Origin: JBMNCR01 sp049366695
Lineage (GTDB): Bacteria; Bacillota; Clostridia; Eubacteriales; Alkalibacteraceae
Length of the DNA: 22,695 nt
Direction: 5' to 3'
NCBI GenBank assembly: GCA_049366695.1
Contig: JBMNCR010000118.1
Span: forward strand, 1 to 22,695
Shown one piece after another: positions 1-7,131 of this stretch. The stretch's first letter is position 1. The number at the start of each line of letters is the position of its first letter. The position numbers were made by a program, and so were the translations under genes. The notes under the pieces were generated by a model. That model was not told the DNA's origin, made no database searches, and worked only from the letters and a program-made list of their open reading frames with translations.

Positions 1-18
1 AACTTTTAAGTCTGTCAT
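1..18 (-). CDS. 5' end of an unidentified gene running off the left edge
   Basis: Only six codons (MTDLKV) are inside the window. The start is supported by a clear Shine-Dalgarno GGAGGA at 25-30, six bases before the ATG on the minus strand. Too little sequence is present to identify a product. It lies downstream of, and in the same direction as, the decayed transposase gene. Confidence 0.4.
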
Positions 19-106
19 AGCCAATCCTCCATAACTATATGTCTACTTCGGTATTCTATCAGACTTTTATACCAAAATAAACTATTTATCGGAAGAGTCA
101 ATTTTA

Positions 107-892
107 GGTTGACATATATACCATCTTTCCAGTGCATATCAACTCAAAGCCCTTACTAGAAAGCTTGGCAGCTTGAGATATGGATATACTTCCGATAATT
201 TCGCAGATATCCTTATAGGTATAATCACAAAGACAGCGTAATAAAAACACCACGATAGCTCTAAAATGATTAGTTTTGTGTGCGTATTTGATATGTACAA
301 ATTCTGAACTAGGCATATGTAGGGTATGAGCTATCCTATTGATGATTTCTTTGGGATTAGTATCTCAAGGATAGATATTTCGTCCACTTTCATAGGTATA
401 ATCTGGTTTTAGTGTATCCGTATCAATGAGGTCATAGTGATCATGGGCTGTCCCAACATACATACCATATGACGAAAAGATGTAAGTATGTATGGCATCT
501 CTATAATCAGGAAGGTCTTTTGGATTAGCGTGAATATAAGCAGAAACAACCAGGTTATAGGTATCATCCTCAATTACTTTACTTAAAAAACCGCCCTTGA
601 AAGACATGACCATGACGCTTGTATTTACGATTGTAATACTGGGCATAACAAAGGTTTAAACCATGCATGAATTTAGACAAATCACTGCCCTGAGAATCAA
701 ACTGAATATAACCATGGGTATCCATTAAACAATATGTTAAAATACGACACTCAAACTTTTTACTGAAAGAGCCATGAGCTGAAGATATTTGATTTTATCG
801 TTATCTCCACGGAAAAATTCGATTTCACTGATACTTTTTCAAATAATATGATGGGTTGTTTTCGGATTATGCCGCCTTGCTTCGTGAGGCAT
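107..892 (-). pseudogene. Y1/HUH-type (IS200-like, REP-associated) transposase pseudogene
   Basis: The pieces, read in order on the minus strand across several frames, rebuild a Y1_Tnp-type protein. The start is MPHEARRHNPKTTHHII, then an in-frame TGA (839-841), then SISEIEFFRGDNDKIKYL. After a frameshift near 770 comes CRILTYCLMDTHGYIQFD and YNRKYKRHGHVFQGRF. A second frameshift near 590 leads to LSKVIEDDTYNLVVSAYIHA and the family's ANPKDL segment. Another in-frame TGA (365-367) precedes a C-terminal helix-turn-helix-like tail ending at 107. The usual HUH pair (HVH in family members) reads HGY here, so a catalytic histidine also appears lost. Two stops and two frameshifts make it non-functional. 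It is a relic of single-stranded DNA transposition and is distinct from the intact copy at 17339-18109. Confidence 0.75.
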
Positions 893-1103
893 AAAATCAC
901 CACCGAATATTTGTTAGAGTTTTTTCTATTACAAAGTAACAGTGAATATAAGAGAATTTTTAAATCAAGCACTTGTATTGGAAAGTTTTTCAATAAAACG
1001 TGAAAGATTGAAAACTATCCCTATGCAGTTCCTATGCATTATATGGTGATTTTGGATCAGTTACTCGATCATAAAACACCAAATCAACTTGATTTTTACA
1101 CAT
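893..1103. other. Intergenic stretch without recognisable gene
   Basis: This lies between the transposase relic and the hsdR relic. Short open frames exist, but none has a ribosome binding site or a recognisable family. It contains AT-rich sequence only. Confidence 0.4.
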
Positions 1104-1545
1104 TTATTCTGCTTGTCTCATAACCGTTTCCATTGCTTTTTTGGCTTGCTCAGGTGGATAATCATATTTCTTGAGAAGTCGCTCAATGATACGTCTCATA
1201 CATGCTTGAGCACTTTTTCTAACACTCCAGTCGATAGTAATGTTATTCCTGATAGCTACAGTAAGTTCTCTTGCAATCTTTTTAAGCGTTTCATCTTCCA
1301 AAAATTCTTTCATAATATCGTCAGCCGTAAGTGCATCATAAAAGGCTATTTCATCTTCACTCAATCCTAAACTTGCATGCTCTTCTTTCATTTTCTTAAG
1401 TTCATGTGCCATGCAGATGAGTTCTTCAATCACTTCTGCATTGGTTATGGCTTGATTACGATATTTATAGAGAGCTTTCTTCAATTTCTCAGAGAACATT
1501 TCTGACTTAACAATATATGTTCTTTCAATGGATTTGACATCCCTA
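1104..1545 (-). pseudogene. hsdR: 3' fragment of type I restriction endonuclease subunit HsdR
   Basis: The protein matches the C-terminal helical domain of HsdR (DUF3387/EcoEI_R_C type). Recognisable parts are EKLKKALYKYRNQAITNAEV, IEELICMAHELKK, GLSEDEIAFYDAL, ARELTVAIRNNITIDWSVR and the terminal KKYDYPPEQAKKAMETV. A full HsdR is about 1000 residues; only about 140 remain. The open frame continues upstream of the first Met (IERTYIVKSEMFSEKL), so the ATG at 1499 is internal and the true break is near 1545. The helicase and nuclease domains are absent, so it cannot cut DNA. Family assignment is confident, and the pseudogene call follows from the truncation. Confidence 0.75.
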
Positions 1546-1558
1546 TATGTTAGGATAG

Positions 1559-1592
1559 TTGTCGTATAGAAGATATAGTATAATTACGACAA
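1559..1592 (+). promoter_or_regulatory. Promoter with -10 TATAAT inside an 8-bp inverted repeat
   Basis: Perfect arms TTGTCGTA (1559-1566) and TACGACAA (1585-1592) flank a consensus -10 TATAAT (1579-1584). A weak -35 TAGTTG lies 17 bp upstream of it. An inverted repeat around a -10 is typical of a repressor operator. It precedes an AAGGAG ribosome binding site (1599-1604) and an ATG at 1612. Confidence 0.5.
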
Positions 1593-1611
1593 TAACTTAA
1601 GGAGAAAAACT

Positions 1612-1794
1612 ATGCCTAAAGATACTGGAAAACCAGCAACTTTAAGCTTTATACCTCTTCAGATAATTGAGAACACATTTACAGTAATCTCACTTCTAAG
1701 CCTTTATTTTTGTTGTTCTTTCAAATCTACAAATAAAAGAACAAATAACGGTTGGAAACATTATCTAGGTCAGATCTTGAGTATTTTAGTGTGA
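1612..1794 (+). pseudogene. Short ORF with good promoter and RBS; possible start of a lost hsdM
   Basis: The ATG has an AAGGAG seven bases upstream and a promoter-operator before that, so translation initiation is credible. The first residues, MPKDTGKPATLSF, resemble the N-termini of some type I methyltransferase subunits (HsdM). The remaining roughly 47 residues resemble nothing I know. A likely reading is a genuine gene start fused to unrelated DNA by deletion, leaving a 60-codon ORF. The neighbouring hsdR relic points the opposite way, which would need a rearrangement. The HsdM resemblance rests on about 13 residues and is weak. It could also be an unrelated small gene. Confidence 0.3.
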
Positions 1795-1837
1795 TTCAAC
1801 ACATTATGCTTTACCTAGCGTTTACTGTATTTATGTT

Positions 1838-2445
1838 CTATCCTCTTAACCATGCTTCACTTTTCTCATACAAAGATTTTATAATTTCCGGTCGATCTGT
1901 TCCAGGGAGTTCTTGATCTATTTGATACCCTTCTGTTTCCAGTATATATGATAATATCGCATATGATTTGCGGTATTTTTTCAATTCACAGGCAATATTT
2001 TTAATATCCCCCGGAAAGGCTGGTACAAGAAAATCTTTTTCATATATGCCTTCTAATGAAGCAATGTACCAATTATTACTTTTCTCTTTTATTTATAGTG
2101 TAATTTTACATTTGAAGTCAAATCCAATAACGCATCATCTATTTCCACACGTATTTGAATAGATGTTATGCATTCTGCTACAGCATGTTCTCCATTACAC
2201 CAGACTAATATATTATTAATTTTATGTGGTGCAAATCTATCCATATATCTTGATGCCTCAAAGAAATCAAAGCCACTTCCTTGAAACCATGAAATATTAA
2301 CCACTGAATTTTGATCAAAGCATCTCTCCATTTCTTCAAAGTAACCATAGTCTCTGCAATACCTTTCAAATTCAATCAGTTCCTTAATAAGCGATTTATT
2401 CATTATTTCCTTTTCTGTCAAATCCGAATCTCTAGTAAATAACAT
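1838..2445 (-). pseudogene. NTF2-like (SnoaL-type) protein gene with a frameshift
   Basis: The first part (2089-2445) encodes 118 residues: an N-terminal helix (LIKELIEFERYCRDYGYFEE), then SWFQGSGFDFF and beta-strand-like segments typical of the NTF2/SnoaL fold. It stops at TAA (2089-2091). One frame over, the protein resumes at once as EKSNNWYIASLEGIYEKDF and runs to a stop at 1838 with the family-like tail LPGTDRPEIIKSLYEKSEAW. Joined, it is about 190-200 residues, a normal length. It is the third gene after URO-D gene 1 and the tiny gene at 2481-2615, so probably the same operon. NTF2-like enzymes include isomerases and dehydratases, but the substrate is unknown. Start alternatives are 2445 (AAAGGA upstream) and 2403. 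A single indel, real or from sequencing, explains the break. Confidence 0.65.
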
Positions 2446-2480
2446 ATTTTATGTATCCTTTCAGCATGATTTTCATAGCA

Positions 2481-2615
2481 TTACATTAAAGATAAGAATA
2501 ATGTAAAACCGTCGAGCAACTCTTGTTTTATTTCTTCAGTAGGCAAAAAGTCCAGCATTGTTTTTAACGCTTCATGTCCCTCCGGATATTTAGTTAAATC
2601 AACTTTTTTATTCAT
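2481..2615 (-). CDS. URO-D-associated microprotein A (44 aa)
   Basis: A 44-codon ORF starts 11 bases after the stop of URO-D gene 1, with a strong GGAGGGA ribosome binding site (2621-2627) overlapping that stop. The protein is acidic and helical in its N-terminal half, and ends with the motif DFLPTEEIKQELLDGFTLF followed by a short hydrophobic tail. The same layout and a similar motif are found in the ORFs after the other two URO-D genes (5631-5756 and 20436-20603), which supports a real protein rather than a chance frame. There are no cysteines, no signal peptide and no full transmembrane segment. I know of no named family for it. A role as a small subunit, chaperone or regulator of the adjacent URO-D protein is inference from position alone. 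Confidence 0.7.
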   Translation of the reverse strand: MNKKVDLTKYPEGHEALKTMLDFLPTEEIKQELLDGFTLFLSLM

Positions 2616-2626
2616 TATTTTCCCTC

Positions 2627-3793
2627 CTAATTATAATTTCTCACAAATTCGCTTACTGCCAAAAGGTTTTCTCTATTACAATCTTTAGGTGAAGTTGTGA
2701 ATCTACTAGTACTTAATACCAAGCCTCCGTCTCTTCCAACTTCATCAATAACTTTTTTTGCATAGTCAATACATTCTTGTTTTGTCCCATTTGCAATAAT
2801 ATCTAACGGTAGTCCTCCCCAAAATGCTATATTTGGCAATCTCTTTCTTGCCTCAAAAATATCATCCGCTTCAATATAAAAACAGAAATGACCTTTAGGA
2901 AGTTCCTGAAGGTATTCAGTAACATGTTTTGTAGTACCTTCACTGAGAATAAACATTGTATTATTTGTTTCAACCACTTTATCAGCTATTTCCTTAAAAT
3001 GAGGCCAATAGAACTTTTCAAACTGTTTTGCATTAATCATATTTTGACTTAGCATAATTGTAAATACAGTAAAGCAACTTGTTATATCTTCAGGTGTTTT
3101 AATATTTTGAATTGAATGCTTAACATATTTGTCATGGAAAACTTCACTGAATTTTTCTACTTTTTCCGGGCATCTTCTTAAATCATGTGATAATCCTTTC
3201 ATACCTCTTAAGAAATTGTACAAACATTCAAATGCCGGAAATATTTTTGCTCCGTTTTCTTCATCAAAAATCGGAGGTACTCCACACTCGTCAATTAATC
3301 TTTTAACCGTATGTGCCATTGCTTGATTATATTCCAAAAATTTTGTAAGCGTATTAGATATGATTTTCACATCCATTTCTGGTGTAAATAATGAATATTT
3401 TCTGGGCAAGATATTTTCCCATAGTGTTTTAACAGGATTTTCTACAAATTCATCATAATCTTCTTCCATAAAAAAACATTGTTCTTTTAAAATAAGTGTA
3501 TTATTTTTATCATCAATATTATATTCATAATTTCCAAGGCTTCTTGTCATTTGAAGAGGATTTCTGTCTCCGATATCAAGAAACAAGTCAAATTCATACC
3601 TATGTTGAAATTCAACAAGCACATCTTCAATCGATTTTGAATTAAGTAATGCTCCACTTAATTTGTAACCTAGATCGTAATAACGCCAAAAAGCATCATT
3701 CGTTACAAATGGTACACGTTTTGGTCTTTTCGTCATTCGTACAGCATCATCAAATATTTCTATTCTTTCTTTTAATTTAGCCTGATAATCCAT
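2627..3793 (-). CDS. URO-D family (corrinoid methyltransferase-like) protein 1
   Basis: This 388-residue protein has the uroporphyrinogen-decarboxylase fold shared by HemE and the MtaA/MtbA/O-demethylase methyltransferases. Recognisable segments are HDLRRCPEK (203-211), FEKFYWPHF (258-266), LSEGTTKHVTEYL (283-295) and WGGLPLDIIANGT (325-337). The GTKQECIDYAKKVID and DCNRENLLAV blocks lie near the end. It lacks the H-x-C and later Cys zinc ligands of MtaA and has Glu285 at that place, with Glu308 23 positions on. The start has GGAGTG nine bases upstream. It is not HemE: the divergent TetR, the microprotein and the NTF2-like gene suggest catabolism. The likely role is methyl transfer from a small methylated compound to a corrinoid protein, or a related lyase step. 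The substrate is unknown. Confidence 0.8.
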   Translation of the reverse strand: MDYQAKLKERIEIFDDAVRMTKRPKRVPFVTNDAFWRYYDLGYKLSGALLNSKSIEDVLVEFQHRYEFDLFLDIGDRNPLQMTRSLGNYEYNIDDKNNTLILKEQCFFMEEDYDEFVENPVKTLWENILPRKYSLFTPEMDVKIISNTLTKFLEYNQAMAHTVKRLIDECGVPPIFDEENGAKIFPAFECLYNFLRGMKGLSHDLRRCPEKVEKFSEVFHDKYVKHSIQNIKTPEDITSCFTVFTIMLSQNMINAKQFEKFYWPHFKEIADKVVETNNTMFILSEGTTKHVTEYLQELPKGHFCFYIEADDIFEARKRLPNIAFWGGLPLDIIANGTKQECIDYAKKVIDEVGRDGGLVLSTSRFTTSPKDCNRENLLAVSEFVRNYN

Positions 3794-3812
3794 AATAAAT
3801 CACTCCAAAATT

Positions 3813-3873
3813 ATTATTTAATTAAGCTATATAACTTAATTAAATAATATCACTCAACTTTACAAAAAGTCAA
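3813..3873. promoter_or_regulatory. Promoter and palindromic operator for URO-D gene 1
   Basis: On the minus strand, -35 TTGACT (3868-3873) is followed 18 bp later by -10 TATTAT (3844-3849). A perfect inverted repeat overlaps the -10: ATTATTTAATTAAG at 3813-3826 and its complement at 3835-3848, with an 8-bp spacer. This is well placed for repression by the divergent TetR. Confidence 0.55.
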
Positions 3874-3876
3874 CGC

Positions 3877-3944
3877 TTTTTAGTAACTTAATGATATATT
3901 ACTAAAAAATAAGCTTTTGAACTCTTATAATTTTTATGTATAAT
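3877..3944 (+). promoter_or_regulatory. Promoter of tetR-1 with second inverted repeat
   Basis: The candidate promoter is -35 TTGAAC (3917-3922), a 16-bp spacer, and extended -10 TGTATAAT (TATAAT at 3939-3944). Just upstream is another perfect inverted repeat: TTTTTAGTAA (3877-3886) and TTACTAAAAA (3899-3908). It lies between the two divergent promoters and may be a second operator. Confidence 0.45.
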
Positions 3945-3966
3945 TAATAATAAAGGATGTGTATTT

Positions 3967-4626
3967 ATGGTATATAAAGCAAAAGGCAGTAGAACTAAAG
4001 ATAAAATTTTACAGTATGCAAAACAAGAGTTTTATGAAAAAGGTTATGAAAATGCATGGGTGAAAAGTATAGCAAAAAAATCGGGTACTACTTTAGGTAA
4101 CATTACTTATTATTTCAGTAAAAAAGATGACATGGTCACAGCGATTTATTCTGATTTTGTTGAGAATATATATTCTTTTATAGATTTTCAATATACCGAG
4201 GATGACCTAACTATCCCACCTCTGCAAAAATATTGTATGTTTCTTATCATCTGCTATCATACAGTGCTAAATGACGAGAATAATATACGTTTTTATCACG
4301 AAATAATATTGAAAAAATCAAATTACAGGGTATTACATAAATCAATAAGTAAATACTATGCTGATATTATTAAATCTTTTGAATTACATCTGTCAGATAA
4401 AGATTATTCAATATTTATTCTTACACAGTTTGGATCCAGAAGAGAGATATTTCTGTCATTTTTTGCAGGTGATTTACATTTAGATTTACATGAATTGATA
4501 TACTATCTGATAAGTAATATGTGTAGAAACTTAGGCATAAATCAAGCACTTTATAACGAAGTCATCGAAATATCTTTAACAGAAGTTTTTAAATTTGATT
4601 TTTCAAATATAAAATTTTTAATTTAG
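3967..4626 (+). CDS. TetR/AcrR-family transcriptional regulator 1
   Basis: This is a 219-residue protein with a typical TetR N-terminal helix-turn-helix. It opens with TKDKILQYAKQEFYEKGYEN, then SIAKKSGTTLGNITYYFSKK, with the YYF/K-K signature at about residues 48-55. The C-terminal two-thirds is helical, variable ligand-binding sequence. An AAAGGATG ribosome binding site precedes the ATG. It is divergent from URO-D gene 1, with two palindromes in the shared 173-bp spacer, so it most likely represses that operon and is released by a small ligand, perhaps the pathway substrate. Its length matches the regulators beside the other URO-D genes (216 and 217 residues). Confidence 0.9.
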   Translation: MVYKAKGSRTKDKILQYAKQEFYEKGYENAWVKSIAKKSGTTLGNITYYFSKKDDMVTAIYSDFVENIYSFIDFQYTEDDLTIPPLQKYCMFLIICYHTVLNDENNIRFYHEIILKKSNYRVLHKSISKYYADIIKSFELHLSDKDYSIFILTQFGSRREIFLSFFAGDLHLDLHELIYYLISNMCRNLGINQALYNEVIEISLTEVFKFDFSNIKFLI

Positions 4627-4734
4627 CTAGCCTTTTGCTTAATCAGATATATCTATTAAAACAATATATCTATAAGTATTTTAGCTAACTAAATAATTGT
4701 TAATTTTTGTATACAGTTTAAATAAAGTTTTATT

Positions 4735-4857
4735 TTATATTTCTATCAGATTAAAAAATAGCACATTTGTTATTTTTTCCCTTATGGCTTTATCTTCAAT
4801 AAATTCGCAATCTTCTTTTAATTTTTCAAACAATTCCTTAATTATTTCTTTTTCCAT
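4735..4857 (-). CDS. Orphan microprotein-like ORF (40 aa), possible relic of a lost URO-D module
   Basis: A 40-codon ORF with a GAGGTG ribosome binding site (4864-4869) seven bases upstream. The N-terminus (MEKEIIKELFEKLKEDCEF) closely resembles that of microprotein B (5631-5756) in composition and helical pattern. The tail IREKITNVLFFNLIEI sits where the others have the GF motif but lacks the Leu-Pro. No URO-D gene lies upstream; about 40 bases away an insertion-sequence remnant begins (4902). It may be the last gene of a deleted module. It is too short to be certain it is translated. Confidence 0.35.
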   Translation of the reverse strand: MEKEIIKELFEKLKEDCEFIEDKAIREKITNVLFFNLIEI

Positions 4858-4901
4858 TGTTTAACACCTCTTTTGTCGACTATTTGTATTCATGTGGTGA
4901 C

Positions 4902-5062
4902 ACTGGGGACAGACCCCAACTTTATTACAGATTATTTATTCCCACAAATTAAAGGAGTTGTACACTAATTAGTGAAACAACTCCTTCTATTATTTATTGT
5001 CTACTGCAACATTGTATTTGTCCTTTAACTATATATTGCTTGAAGATTTCAATGTATCTGTC
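4902..5062 (-). mobile_element. Remnant of a mobile-element end, copy A
   Basis: About 160 bp closely resembles 8384-8546 (copy B) in the same orientation. The shared core includes ACTTTATTACAGATTATTTA (from 4918) and TTCCCACAAAT, then a hairpin, then a degraded coding tail. On the minus strand the tail reads KDKYNVAVDNK-stop, against NDKYNMAVNN-stop in copy B, so it looks like the 3' end of a lost gene plus its terminator. The outer edge reads ACTGGGGACAGACCCC, a style of end also seen at the intact transposase unit (17311). The parent element was not identified. Confidence 0.5.
4952..4986 (-). terminator. Strong terminator-like hairpin in copy A
   Basis: Perfect arms AAGGAGTTGT (4952-4961) and ACAACTCCTT (4977-4986) enclose a further small palindrome, CACTAATTAGTG. 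It lies downstream of the minus-strand membrane-protein gene and probably ends that operon, although it came with the mobile-element remnant. Confidence 0.5.
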
Positions 5063-5090
5063 CTTGTAAACTTCCCCAATAATATATCTA

Positions 5091-5555
5091 TTATCTTTCA
5101 TTTTCCTGCTTTGGCTTCATAATAATAAAATTCGTAAGTTTCAATGCAATTGGAGTTGCTATAAGCGCGCTTATATAAGCTATAGGTAAAACTAAAGGCA
5201 TCATTTTTAAAACACTTATGAAATAGAATGGTGGAAATCCTATCGAGTTTGCAGTAAGTATAAATGTTAAAATAGTTCCATAACAAATAACACTCACAAT
5301 AGTACTTATCAGCAAATATTTTATCGTTCCTACATTCGCTTTAAATTTCTTTGCTAGTGCATCCCCCCATCTATTAGCAGGAATTATAATAGCTACAATA
5401 TCCCCTACGACAAGTCCTATAACAATGGTTATAAGAATATCCGGAAAAGGAATAGATTTTGTCATAATAAGACTCATCATTATGGATACAATTACTGAAA
5501 TAAAAAGTGAACACCAAAAGTTCATAAGCAATTCAAAAGCTTTTTTTGTAAACAT
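5091..5555 (-). CDS. Small integral membrane protein, four TM segments, unknown function
   Basis: This 154-residue, very hydrophobic protein has four predicted transmembrane stretches, at about 14-32, 40-60, 80-102 and 115-140. A basic loop (RWGDALAKKFKANVGTIKYL) lies between the second and third, and the tail (MKPKQENER) is charged. A good AGGAGG-like site precedes the ATG at 5555. It is the third gene after URO-D gene 2 and its microprotein, where module 1 has an NTF2-like gene and module 3 an MFS transporter. A transport or membrane-anchoring role for module 2 is therefore plausible. I do not recognise the family with confidence, and DUF2798-like small membrane proteins are one possibility. 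No catalytic motif is visible. Confidence 0.7.
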   Translation of the reverse strand: MFTKKAFELLMNFWCSLFISVIVSIMMSLIMTKSIPFPDILITIVIGLVVGDIVAIIIPANRWGDALAKKFKANVGTIKYLLISTIVSVICYGTILTFILTANSIGFPPFYFISVLKMMPLVLPIAYISALIATPIALKLTNFIIMKPKQENER

Positions 5556-5630
5556 AATTATTTCCTCCTACATGTAAAGCTTTTGAGTATATGTTAATTT
5601 CAAAAATACTCAAAAGCCATAATTAAAGTG

Positions 5631-5756
5631 CTAATTTAATAGCATCAGGATAAAACCTTCAATGAATCCTTGCCTTACAGGTTCAATATCTGGTAAAAAT
5701 ACAAGTTCTTTTTTTAACTCTTCAAAAAGTTCTTCATTTTTTTTTACTTCACTCAT
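5631..5756 (-). CDS. URO-D-associated microprotein B (41 aa)
   Basis: A 41-codon ORF begins 21 bases after URO-D gene 2 ends, with a GGAGGAAT ribosome binding site (5762-5769). The N-terminal half is a charged helix (MSEVKKNEELFEELKKEL). The C-terminal half carries the shared motif: VFLPDIEPVRQGFIEGFIL, then a hydrophobic end. It aligns with microprotein A (FLPTEEIKQELLDGF) and C (MLPKEHREGFMVSF). Consistent position, spacing and motif argue that it is translated together with the URO-D protein. Function is unknown; an interaction with the URO-D protein is inference. Confidence 0.7.
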   Translation of the reverse strand: MSEVKKNEELFEELKKELVFLPDIEPVRQGFIEGFILMLLN

Positions 5757-5777
5757 TTCGATTATTCCTCCACTTTT

Positions 5778-6932
5778 TTAATAACAATATTCATGAATAA
5801 ATTCGTTTACAGCTCTCATATTATCCACATTTACATCATTCGGTGCTAATAATAAACGTGTTGTTGTGATCATAAATCCTCCCCCTGGAGCACAATCATC
5901 AATAAGTTTTTTAGCAAAGTCAATACATTCTTCCTTTGTACCATATCTTAGTAATGATGTGGGCAATCCTCCAATTAAAGTAACATTGTCACCAATTTCT
6001 TTTTTTGCACGAATTATGTCGCAATCATCAACTACACATGCAGCAAAGTTTTTGGGAATATCATTTACGAAATCGTATAAATGCTCCCAATTTCCTTCTA
6101 AAGCGATTAACGCTTTTCCACCTGCATCATTTAAACCTTGAAGAACTTTCATAAATGAAGGGTAGTAAATTTTTTCAAAATGTTTACGACTAATATATGT
6201 AGGTAGATGCAACGGAAAGAACACAAATGGAAAAGGTTCTACCTTTGATTGTCCTCGTGTAATTTGGTTCAACACTATTGGAACTAAAGCCTCTGCTGCT
6301 TCAATAATTTCTTCCGGCCGTCTTCTTATATCTATCATAATCTTATCCATACCGCGATAATAATCATGAAAATAATCAACAGGCATCGTTGCTGTCCCCT
6401 GCGTCATTATTGGCATACCAACACTACTTTTATAATATTCTTCAGCCATAGTTGCTTTTCTTATGAAGCTTTGATAAAAATCAAATGCTTGCTTCAACGA
6501 TTTGTAATTTTCAGGATAAGGTTGATTTAGTTTCGGAAACCTACGAGAAAATTCGACATTCATAGTATATTTTAACGGATCTTTTATAAAATCTAGGTAC
6601 TCAGTTTCTTTCATAAAAGAATGGTCTTTATACTGAATAGAGACCCCATCTGAAGAATAGAAAAACTGTTCTCCCCCCAATGACTGGTGAATATTAACAT
6701 CATGTGTTAGAAAACTTATAAAAGTACTATCAAACCAAAAGTCACGGAAAACTTTATCAAAACAAGCAAATTCTGCTTTGGGGTTTCCCATTACTTCCAT
6801 CGACTTTTTCCCAGAATAAAACATTGCCCAAGTCTCTACATTAGCCATGATTGGAACTCTGTCAGGTTCTTTATGCTGAAAGCTACATTCTATTCTCTTA
6901 CGTCGTTCACAATATAAATCTTGATTATTCAA
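5778..6932 (-). CDS. URO-D family (corrinoid methyltransferase-like) protein 2
   Basis: The protein has 384 residues from the TTG at 6932, which has AAAGGAG eight bases upstream. A longer frame starting at 6953 would begin before this ribosome binding site and is unlikely. Family segments are ERRKRIECSFQHKEPDRVP near the N-terminus, MIDIRRRPEE (about 199-208), HFEKIYYPSF (about 251-260), ALEGNWEHLYDFV (about 274-286), LIGGLPTSLLRYGTKEECI and the DVNVDNMRAVNEF tail. Where MtaA/MtbA have zinc-binding H-x-C, this has Glu279, with Asp302 23 positions later. It is the most divergent of the three URO-D paralogues here. The first gene of an apparent operon with microprotein B and the 4-TM protein, it is probably a methyl-transferring enzyme of unknown substrate. 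Confidence 0.8.
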   Translation of the reverse strand: MNNQDLYCERRKRIECSFQHKEPDRVPIMANVETWAMFYSGKKSMEVMGNPKAEFACFDKVFRDFWFDSTFISFLTHDVNIHQSLGGEQFFYSSDGVSIQYKDHSFMKETEYLDFIKDPLKYTMNVEFSRRFPKLNQPYPENYKSLKQAFDFYQSFIRKATMAEEYYKSSVGMPIMTQGTATMPVDYFHDYYRGMDKIMIDIRRRPEEIIEAAEALVPIVLNQITRGQSKVEPFPFVFFPLHLPTYISRKHFEKIYYPSFMKVLQGLNDAGGKALIALEGNWEHLYDFVNDIPKNFAACVVDDCDIIRAKKEIGDNVTLIGGLPTSLLRYGTKEECIDFAKKLIDDCAPGGGFMITTTRLLLAPNDVNVDNMRAVNEFIHEYCY

Positions 6933-6956
6933 TTTAATTTCTCCTTTGCACAAAAT

Positions 6957-7004
6957 TAAAGCATGCTTTATTTATAGTTTAGTAGCTATTTCTTATATTG
7001 TCAA
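6957..7004 (-). promoter_or_regulatory. Promoter and palindrome upstream of URO-D gene 2
   Basis: On the minus strand, -35 TTGACA (6999-7004), a 17-bp spacer and -10 TAAACT (6976-6981) form a good promoter. A perfect 14-bp palindrome, TAAAGCATGCTTTA (6957-6970), lies about where transcription would start. A spaced AGCATT/AATGCT pair lies just upstream of the -35. These are likely operators, probably for the TetR encoded next door. Confidence 0.55.
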
Positions 7005-7057
7005 GCATTATTTCAAAATGCTATTTTATAAAAAATTTAAGCCTCATTTGATTACAT

Positions 7058-7111
7058 AAAAAAACATTATCAAAGTAATGAGTTTTCATTACATGATAAT
7101 GTTAAAAAAAA
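7058..7111 (-). terminator. Terminator after tetR-2
   Basis: Arms AACATTATC (7063-7071) and GATAATGTT (7095-7103) hold an inner GTAATGA/TCATTAC stem. A run of T on the minus strand follows. It separates tetR-2 from URO-D gene 2, which therefore needs its own promoter. Confidence 0.6.
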
Positions 7112-7131
7112 TATATTGTAACCTTTATAAA

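Noticed and set aside
107..892. In-frame TGA codons in the transposase relic read as recoding or selenocysteine
   Set aside because: Two frameshifts are also present and a catalytic His is lost, so ordinary decay explains the stops.
760..993. 77-codon minus-strand open frame
   Set aside because: It overlaps the transposase relic in another frame; the relic's frame carries the family motifs.
5098..5286. Second open frame within the 4-TM gene
   Set aside because: It is an out-of-frame shadow on the same strand, and the 4-TM frame has the RBS and membrane pattern.
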